Shown piece after piece: positions 58,322-64,000 of a stretch of 64,000 nt of DNA. Within the stretch, counting starts at the first letter, position 1, and the number at the start of each line of letters is the position of its first letter. The notes below the pieces were generated by a model. It ran no database searches and was not told where the DNA came from. It saw only the letters and a list, made by a program, of their open reading frames with translations. The position numbers and the translations under genes were made by a program. Location of the stretch: assembly GCA_031556725.1 (NCBI GenBank), contig JAVBSL010000017.1:62001-126000 (forward strand). The letters run 5' to 3'. This DNA is from UBA935 sp031556725 (lineage in GTDB: Bacteria; Bacillota; Clostridia; Lachnospirales; Lachnospiraceae).

Positions 58322-60199
58322 ATGAAATATCAGGTATTAAAAAAATATTTTGGTTATGATTTCTTCCGCCAAGGACAGGAATTGTTGATTGACAGCATCC
58401 TGGCGGGCCAAGATGTGCTTGGCATTATGCCTACCGGTGCCGGTAAGTCCCTTTGTTATCAGGTCCCGGCACTGCTGCTTACGGGGATCACGATAGTGAT
58501 TTCACCTTTGATATCCCTGATGAAGGATCAGGTCCGGGCTTTAAATGAAGCCGGGGTACATGCTGCTTTCATCAACAGCTCGCTGACAGAGAGCCAGATT
58601 GCCAAAGCTCTTCAGTATGCCGCCGCCGGGCAGTACAAAATCATCTATGTAGCACCCGAGCGGCTGGAAACTTATGAATTCTTGCAATTTGCCAAACAGG
58701 CAGACATATCTATGCTGACAGTGGATGAAGCCCACTGCATCTCCCAATGGGGGCAGGATTTTCGCCCCAGCTATCTGAAAATCGTTCAGTTTATCCGATC
58801 ACTTCCCAGGCGTCCCATTATCAGTGCTTTTACGGCAACCGCCACCGAAACGGTTCGTGAAGATATTCTTTGTGTGCTGGGCTTACATAATCCGCAGGTA
58901 TCGGTAACCGGTTTTGACCGGGAAAATCTTTTTTTTGGCGTGGAAACACCCAGAAAAAAGGACGATTTTCTTTTACAATATTTAAGCAATCATGAAGGCG
59001 AAAGCGGTATTATTTACTGTGCCACCAGAAAAAATGTGGATGCTGTTTATGAACTGTTATTGGGAAATGGCCTGCCGGTAACCAGATACCACGCCGGTTT
59101 AAGCGGAGCCGAACGGAAACAAAATCAGGAGGACTTTATCTATGATGTGGCACCACTGGTGGTAGCCACCAATGCTTTTGGAATGGGTATTGATAAATCC
59201 AATGTCCGTTTTGTACTTCACTACAATATGCCCCAGAGTCTTGAGAATTACTATCAGGAAGCAGGCCGGGCCGGGCGTGACGGGGAAGCGGGTGAATGTA
59301 TCCTGCTCTATTCCCCGCAGGATGTTATGATCAATCGTTTCCTTTTGGAAAGCAAAGAAGGCAATCAGGAACTGGCCGAAGATATCGAGACCATCCGGGA
59401 GCGGGATGAGGAACGATTAAAGGCAATGACCTATTACTGCATGGGAACAAATTGTCTCAGAGAAACCATTTTGCGGTATTTTGGCGAAGCCGGTACGGGG
59501 CCTTGCGGAAAATGCTCTAACTGCCAGAATGAATTTGAAGAAGTGGATGTGACCCATGTGGCAATGAAGATAATCGGCTGTGTTATGGACTGTCATCAGC
59601 GGTATGGGGTAAATGTGGTGGTAGGAACGGTATGCGGGAACAATTCCGCCAAATTGCGGGCATACGGGGTTTCGAAGCTGCCTTCCTACGGCAGCCTGCA
59701 GGAGCTGTCGGAAGCCAAAGTGAAGCAAATTATGAACCAGATGCTGGTGGAGCAGATTCTCTTTTTAACCAATGATAAATATACCCTGGTAAAACTTACA
59801 AGCCTGGCCAAAGAAGTTTATGAGGGCAGGAAGAAAGTGATTCTAAAACAGCCCAAGCGGAGTATTCAACAGGAGATGGAACGGGATAAAAGTAAAAAAC
59901 AGGCAGCTAAACGCTATCGAAAATCGGATATCCTTACTTCAGCCGGTCTGGAACTGTTTGAGCGGCTGCGGGAACTGCGAAGTACCATTGCCAGAGAAGA
60001 AGCTATGCCGCCTTATATTATTTTTTCGGATAAAACCTTAGTGGATATGTGTGTTAAGCGGCCTGGGAACCGTAAAGAAATGCTGCAGGTATCGGGAGTT
60101 GGCGAGAATAAATTTGAACGGTATGGGGGGCGGTTTTTAGAAAGAATTGCAGAGTGTACTGCCGGAAAAAAGGAAAAATATTTTTTTGATGAAAAGTGA
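58322..60199 (+). CDS. recQ: ATP-dependent DNA helicase RecQ
   Basis: A 625-residue 3'-5' DNA helicase. The helicase core (about 1-340) has Walker A PTGAGKSLCYQ, DEAH in VDEAHCISQWG and motif VI in YQEAGRAGRDG. A zinc-binding domain follows (C at CMGTNCLR and CGKCSNC), then the winged-helix RQC region. The last 100 residues form an HRDC domain (LFERLRELRSTIAREEAMPP, VSGVGENKFERYG). The full length is present. It lies 2 bases after the deleted hydrolase gene and ends in a bidirectional terminator. Confidence 0.97.
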   Translation: MKYQVLKKYFGYDFFRQGQELLIDSILAGQDVLGIMPTGAGKSLCYQVPALLLTGITIVISPLISLMKDQVRALNEAGVHAAFINSSLTESQIAKALQYAAAGQYKIIYVAPERLETYEFLQFAKQADISMLTVDEAHCISQWGQDFRPSYLKIVQFIRSLPRRPIISAFTATATETVREDILCVLGLHNPQVSVTGFDRENLFFGVETPRKKDDFLLQYLSNHEGESGIIYCATRKNVDAVYELLLGNGLPVTRYHAGLSGAERKQNQEDFIYDVAPLVVATNAFGMGIDKSNVRFVLHYNMPQSLENYYQEAGRAGRDGEAGECILLYSPQDVMINRFLLESKEGNQELAEDIETIRERDEERLKAMTYYCMGTNCLRETILRYFGEAGTGPCGKCSNCQNEFEEVDVTHVAMKIIGCVMDCHQRYGVNVVVGTVCGNNSAKLRAYGVSKLPSYGSLQELSEAKVKQIMNQMLVEQILFLTNDKYTLVKLTSLAKEVYEGRKKVILKQPKRSIQQEMERDKSKKQAAKRYRKSDILTSAGLELFERLRELRSTIAREEAMPPYIIFSDKTLVDMCVKRPGNRKEMLQVSGVGENKFERYGGRFLERIAECTAGKKEKYFFDEK

Positions 60200-60229
60200 A
60201 GCAGCCCAAATCAGGACCGCTTCACTTTT
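60192..60229. terminator. Bidirectional terminator between recQ and hsp20
   Basis: AAAAGTGAAGC (60192-60202) pairs with GCTTCACTTTT (60219-60229) around a 16-base loop. It overlaps the recQ stop codon and lies just before the hsp20 stop. Confidence 0.85.
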
Positions 60230-60239
60230 ATAGTTGCAT

Positions 60240-60686
60240 TTAATCAATATTGATTTTTGTGGAAGCCGAAACAGGCTCTTTTTTGGGAACGGAAATGGTC
60301 AGGATACCGTTATCTAATTTGGCTTTGATCTCACCTAATTCCGCATCACCCAAATGAATACTGCGGCTCATGGAGCAAAGCCTTCTTTCCCGATGAACGT
60401 AATTATCTTTTTCTTCATTTACGTTTTCCTCTTGCTTTACGGAAATGGTTAACCGTTCGTCGGTCAAATCCAGGTCAATGTTTTCCCGATCGATGCCCGG
60501 GAGCTCCGCTTCAATAATATAAGTAGAGTCTTTTTCCTTTACGTCCAGCTTAAAGGTGTCTCCGGCCAGGTTCCTGCCTGAAAACCAACTATCATTAAAG
60601 AAGTCATCAAGCATGTTATAAAAGTTACCTGTCGCTAAATTGTCCAGTTCGTTTCTTCTTCTGTTGAATGGTATTAATCCTGTCAT
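60240..60686 (-). CDS. Small heat-shock protein (Hsp20/alpha-crystallin)
   Basis: A 148-residue chaperone with an alpha-crystallin domain (about 40-140: FKLDVKEKDSTYIIEAELPG, then LTDERLTISV and the C-terminal LDNGILTISVPKK). Such proteins hold unfolded proteins during stress for later refolding. The gene is transcribed away from the kinase at 60893. A CIRCE operator lies 34 bases upstream of its start, which points to repression by HrcA at normal temperature. Confidence 0.95.
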   Translation of the reverse strand: MTGLIPFNRRRNELDNLATGNFYNMLDDFFNDSWFSGRNLAGDTFKLDVKEKDSTYIIEAELPGIDRENIDLDLTDERLTISVKQEENVNEEKDNYVHRERRLCSMSRSIHLGDAELGEIKAKLDNGILTISVPKKEPVSASTKINID

Positions 60687-60719
60687 AATAACAACTCCTT
60701 TTCTTTTCTATTTTAGTTA

Positions 60720-60746
60720 TCAGCACTCTGACGAGACGAGTGCCAA
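60720..60746 (-). promoter_or_regulatory. CIRCE operator (HrcA binding site)
   Basis: TCAGCACTC (60720-60728), nine bases, then GAGTGCCAA (60738-60746). Each half differs by one base from the CIRCE consensus TTAGCACTC-N9-GAGTGCTAA. On the minus strand it follows a likely promoter (GTGACA, 17 bases, TATATA), so it would cover the transcription start of hsp20. Confidence 0.88.
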
Positions 60747-60892
60747 TTACTATAATTATTATATATCACAGGATTTATCATTTGTCACTACATTATACAA
60801 TTATTTAATAATAATTATAGTTTGTTAATAATTATAGGATTTTTAAATAGAGAATGTTATAATAAATCAATGTCAAAGATGGGAGTATCTGG

Positions 60893-62173
60893 ATGAGTTT
60901 AATAGGATATATAAACATATCTCTGGAAATATTCGGGAGTTTAATTTCACTGATTATTATAATGTGTCTGCTTTTTTATGAGAACCGACATATTAAAATG
61001 AACCGGCTTTTTATATGGTTATTATTTTGCAATATTCTGGTATTACTTAGTGATGCCATGGCGTGGATTTTAAAGGGGCACGACACTCTTTTTGCTTTTT
61101 ATGGTGTAAGGATAGCCAATGCCTGTGTATATACATTCGGTTATCTTTTGTTATGGATTTTCACACAATATTTGCTGGTTTTTCTGACCGCCAAAACCAC
61201 TGTTTCCAAAGCAATCAGAAAAATTGCGGATTTCATGTGTGTGGCAGCAGTGATACTTGTGGGTGTTTCCCAGTTTAACCAGATGTTTTATTATTTTGAT
61301 ACCAATAATATATATCATCGCGGGGAATGGTTCTGGCTTTCCCAGGTGTGGGGAATTTGCGGGATGCTGTTGAACGGAGTAATCATCATCATATACCGAA
61401 GGCACTTATCCCGGAGGGAAATGATATCCTTCCTTCTCTATGAAATATTACCGATAATTGCAATGGTACTGCAAATAAGTATATATGGTCTGGCACTTCT
61501 TTATATTACGACAACGCTGGGGGTACTCATTATTTATATCAGTATTCAGGCTGAACAGGCTAAACAGATGAAGGAAAAGGATCTGGAACTGTCAGAGTAT
61601 CGGGTTTCCATTATGTTATCGCAGATTCAGCCGCATTTTCTTTATAATTCGCTTGTGGTTATTAAGCAGTTATGTGATATTGATCCCAATATGGCGCAGG
61701 AGGCTATTGTTGAATTTTCAGCTTATCTGCGTGGTAATATGGATTCATTGACTATAAAAAAACCCATTCCGTTTCAGCAGGAAATGGAACATGTGAAGAA
61801 TTATCTATCATTGGAAAAAAAACGGTTTGAAGATAGGGTTAATGTGATATATGACATACAGGAGACTGATTTCAGGATTCCGTCGCTGACATTGCAGCCC
61901 ATAGTGGAAAATGCCGTGCGTCATGGTATTACCAAAAATGAGGCGGGGGGAACAATTACCATATCCACCAGATTGCAGGAAGGATGTTATATTATTGGTA
62001 TTATCGATAACGGGGTGGGGTTTGACCCGGATGAAAAAATTGCTGATGGTGGTACACATGTAGGTATTGAAAATGTCAGAAACCGATTAGCCGGTATGTG
62101 TAATGGCAGGCTGGAAATAAAAAGCACTCCGGGTGCAGGTACAGAAGTTATGATATATATTCCTGGTAATTGA
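60893..62173 (+). CDS. LytS-like membrane sensor histidine kinase (orphan)
   Basis: A 426-residue kinase with about seven membrane helices (about 8-215), a short coiled linker, the His_kinase motif QIQPHFLYNSLVVIKQL with the phospho-acceptor His, and a GHKL ATPase (LQPIVENAVRHGI, IIDNGVGFDPDE, VGIENVRNRLAGM). It is the intact paralogue of the interrupted kinase at 41097-42374. No response regulator gene lies next to it, so it may signal to the regulator at 42436 or to another partner. An extended -10 box TGTTATAAT (TATAAT at 60858-60863) lies upstream. Confidence 0.9.
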   Translation: MSLIGYINISLEIFGSLISLIIIMCLLFYENRHIKMNRLFIWLLFCNILVLLSDAMAWILKGHDTLFAFYGVRIANACVYTFGYLLLWIFTQYLLVFLTAKTTVSKAIRKIADFMCVAAVILVGVSQFNQMFYYFDTNNIYHRGEWFWLSQVWGICGMLLNGVIIIIYRRHLSRREMISFLLYEILPIIAMVLQISIYGLALLYITTTLGVLIIYISIQAEQAKQMKEKDLELSEYRVSIMLSQIQPHFLYNSLVVIKQLCDIDPNMAQEAIVEFSAYLRGNMDSLTIKKPIPFQQEMEHVKNYLSLEKKRFEDRVNVIYDIQETDFRIPSLTLQPIVENAVRHGITKNEAGGTITISTRLQEGCYIIGIIDNGVGFDPDEKIADGGTHVGIENVRNRLAGMCNGRLEIKSTPGAGTEVMIYIPGN

Positions 62174-62255
62174 CCAATGAAAAAGCGGAAAGAAATATTG
62201 GGGTGGGACTTTTTCCTTATTTAATTCATATAATGGGAAAAAGGAGATTTATAAA

Positions 62256-62915
62256 TTGAACGAGCATTATGAATTTGTAAATATTCCATTACCGTATGCC
62301 TATGATGCATTGGAACCCTATATTGATGAAAAAACCATGCATCTGCATCATGATAAGCATTTACAGACCTACATTAATAATTTGAATAATATTTTGAGAG
62401 AGTTTCCGACATTGCAGGAATTATCTTTAGAGGATTTGATTACCCAGGCGGTATACCTGCCACCCGAAGTCAAGACGCCGATAATCAATAATGCCGGAGG
62501 TGTTTATAACCATCAGTTTTATTTTTCAATATTAGCACCCAATACATCTGGCGGGCAGGATAATCGTCCGGTTGGAGTTTTGGCGAAGTATATCAACGAT
62601 GTATTTGGTGGCTTTGAACGATTTAAAGAACAATTTACCGCTGCCGCACTTTCGGTTTTCGGTTCCGGCTATGCCTGGCTGATTGCCGGAAACAACGGTA
62701 TGCTCAGCATTGTCACCACACCTAACCAGAATACTCCGCAGCTGCAGAGATATGCCCCGATTATAAATATAGATGTCTGGGAACATGCTTATTACTTAAA
62801 GCATTACAATGTGCGGGCCGATTATATTAATGATTGGTTCCAGGTAGCAAATTGGGAACAGGCCAACCGAAATTTCCTGAGTGGGACGGGAAGGAACCGT
62901 GTTTTCAGGATGTAA
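62256..62915 (+). CDS. Superoxide dismutase, Fe/Mn family
   Basis: A 219-residue enzyme that converts superoxide to hydrogen peroxide and oxygen. All four metal ligands can be seen: H31 in LHHDKH, H86 in YNHQFYF, and D173 and H177 in DVWEHAYY. Motifs PLPYAYDALEP and GSGYAWLI are typical. The iron or manganese preference cannot be told safely. Translation starts at TTG 62256, supported by AAGGAG nine bases upstream and by the family N-terminus. In an anaerobe it fits oxygen defence. Confidence 0.95.
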   Translation: MNEHYEFVNIPLPYAYDALEPYIDEKTMHLHHDKHLQTYINNLNNILREFPTLQELSLEDLITQAVYLPPEVKTPIINNAGGVYNHQFYFSILAPNTSGGQDNRPVGVLAKYINDVFGGFERFKEQFTAAALSVFGSGYAWLIAGNNGMLSIVTTPNQNTPQLQRYAPIINIDVWEHAYYLKHYNVRADYINDWFQVANWEQANRNFLSGTGRNRVFRM

Positions 62916-62942
62916 GATTCTAAAGAAAAGGATAATAATCAT

Positions 62943-63881
62943 ATGATCGTAAGTGCCAGCAGAAGATGTGATATACCGGCCCATTTTAGTGAATGGTTTT
63001 ACCAAAGGATTGCGGAAAAGTATGCGCTAACCCGTAATCCGATGAATCCTGTCCAGGTGAGCCGGATCGATCTGTCCCCGGAAGTGGTGGATGGTATTGT
63101 TTTCTGGTCCAAAAATCCGGAACCGATGCTTATGAGGCTGGCAGAATTAAAAGAATATACTTATTATTTTCAGTTTACCCTAAACGGATATCAGCCGGAA
63201 GTAGAGGCCGCTTTGCCCAGTGTGGAGGAGCGGCTTGATACTTTTCTTAGACTGTCGGATCAAATCGGCCGGGAGCGGGTGATCTGGCGTTATGACCCGA
63301 TTCTGCTGAACGAGAAATATACGGTTGCCTGGCATCAGGAGACCTTTGCCCGGATAGCCGGAAAGATAGCCGCAGATGCGGGAAAATGCGTTATCAGCTT
63401 TTTGGATATGTATACAAAAATTAAGAAAAATATGGACATACTATCCATTAGGGAACCCAGTCATGAAGAAAAGCTGCAATTAGCCAAGGCTTTGTCGGCC
63501 ATTGCCGGCAGCTACAGATTAGGCATGGAATCCTGTGCGGAAGATATTCCGTTAGAGCAGTTTGGGATTACCCACGGGCGATGTATCGATGACCGTTTGC
63601 TGGAACGGTTGTTGGGATGCAGTCTGGCGGTAAAAAAGGACAAGAACCAACGCCTGGCCTGTGGCTGCGCGGCCAGTGTGGATTTGGGTACTTATAATAC
63701 CTGCCTGAACGGCTGCCGATATTGTTATGCCAATTATCAGACTGATACGGTGAAGAAAAATGTTGCAAAATATCAAAAGGATTCTCCGATGCTATGCGGA
63801 ATACTTAAGGAGGCGGATAGTTTGAAGGAATATCCGGCTAAAAGCCTGCGTGACGGACAGATGCGGCTGTTTCAAGAATAG
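62943..63881 (+). CDS. DUF1848 family protein
   Basis: A 312-residue protein fitting DUF1848 (SASRRCDIPAHFSEWF, FWSKNPEPM, RYDPILLNEKY, SFLDMYTKIKKN). Near the C-terminus it has a Cys cluster CGCAASVDLGTY with TCLNGCRYCYAN; the CxxxCxxC arrangement (CLNGCRYC) resembles that of radical-SAM iron-sulfur proteins, so the family may bind a cluster. The biological role is unknown. It starts 27 bases after the superoxide dismutase gene. Confidence 0.88.
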   Translation: MIVSASRRCDIPAHFSEWFYQRIAEKYALTRNPMNPVQVSRIDLSPEVVDGIVFWSKNPEPMLMRLAELKEYTYYFQFTLNGYQPEVEAALPSVEERLDTFLRLSDQIGRERVIWRYDPILLNEKYTVAWHQETFARIAGKIAADAGKCVISFLDMYTKIKKNMDILSIREPSHEEKLQLAKALSAIAGSYRLGMESCAEDIPLEQFGITHGRCIDDRLLERLLGCSLAVKKDKNQRLACGCAASVDLGTYNTCLNGCRYCYANYQTDTVKKNVAKYQKDSPMLCGILKEADSLKEYPAKSLRDGQMRLFQE

Positions 63882-63892
63882 GAGTTTATAGT

Positions 63893-64000
63893 ATGCAATA
63901 TTTCATTTCGTTTTTAGAAGGGATTATAACCTTTGTGTCTCCGTGTTTACTGCCCATGCTGCCGATTTATATTTCTTATTTTGCCGGCGGCAAGGCTGAA
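63893..64000 (+). CDS. ccdA: Cytochrome c biogenesis / thiol-disulfide transporter CcdA-like, partial
   Basis: The first 36 codons read MQYFISFLEGIITFVSPCLL and PMLPIYISYFAGG, the typical start of CcdA/DsbD-type membrane proteins, with the redox-active Cys in SPCLLP. These proteins pass electrons from thioredoxin across the membrane. The gene runs out of the window; GGAG lies nine bases before the ATG. Confidence 0.85.
   Translation, partial: MQYFISFLEGIITFVSPCLLPMLPIYISYFAGGKAE

Noticed and set aside
1..64000. tRNA, rRNA and full insertion-sequence genes
   Set aside because: None could be recognised by reading. No transposase or integrase motif was seen, so the mobile character of the accessory region rests on repeats and scars only.

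Overview
The window looks like chromosomal DNA of a low-to-mid GC, Gram-positive anaerobe of the class Clostridia, probably Lachnospiraceae-like. This is inferred from strong AGGAGG-type ribosome binding sites, a CIRCE heat-shock operator, a LytTR regulator, a subtilase of the germination-protease (Csp) type, DUF1934, DUF1848, several GHKL/LytS-type sensor kinases and large Gly-rich InlB-repeat surface proteins. No rRNA, tRNA or CRISPR array was recognised. The genus cannot be fixed from this window.

Layout. 1-6063: end of an unknown gene, then a minus-strand operon of LytTR response regulator, secreted SLH-like protein, GHKL sensor kinase and leucine-rich-repeat protein. 6371-16503: a plus-strand operon that looks like an exopolysaccharide or cell-surface locus. 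It holds a truncated metallo-beta-lactamase-like protein, a VTC-domain protein, DUF4956, CotH kinase, two paralogous glycosidase-like proteins (one with both presumed catalytic Glu residues replaced), a frameshifted HEAT-repeat protein and a processive GT2 synthase. 16582-26662: housekeeping block (ispE, a FadR-type GntR regulator with a palindromic operator at the operon promoter, murI, DUF1934, cardiolipin synthase, a trigger-factor-like lipoprotein, an NlpC/P60 hydrolase and a divergent ClpX).

27012-41000: an accessory region that starts at an intact S8 protease gene. Behind it lie four scars of the last codons of an S8 gene, each preceded by a fixed arrangement of short direct repeats and most followed by a hairpin terminator. 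Between the scars sit toxin-antitoxin-like cassettes and debris: DUF3791/DUF3990, VbhA-like/Fic, RhuM-Fic and an epsilon/zeta remnant. The scars also flank a GNAT gene and a second VTC-DUF4956-CotH triad with a divergent two-component system. The same terminator plus extended -10 promoter block reappears at 28.8, 30.7 and 54.0 kb in front of different cargo. This cassette arrangement is the most unusual structure in the window.

41097-53903: a LytS-like sensor kinase interrupted by an in-frame TAA, a receiver-BTAD response regulator and two very large secreted adhesin-like proteins, which probably form one surface system. 54090-64000: a second DUF3791 copy with cut-down neighbours, an SDR, DUF4230, a GH13 glucosidase, an internally deleted serine hydrolase, recQ, a CIRCE-controlled hsp20, an intact paralogue of the LytS-like kinase, a superoxide dismutase, DUF1848 and the start of ccdA. 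Gene remnants and internal deletions are frequent, so the chromosome looks actively rearranged.
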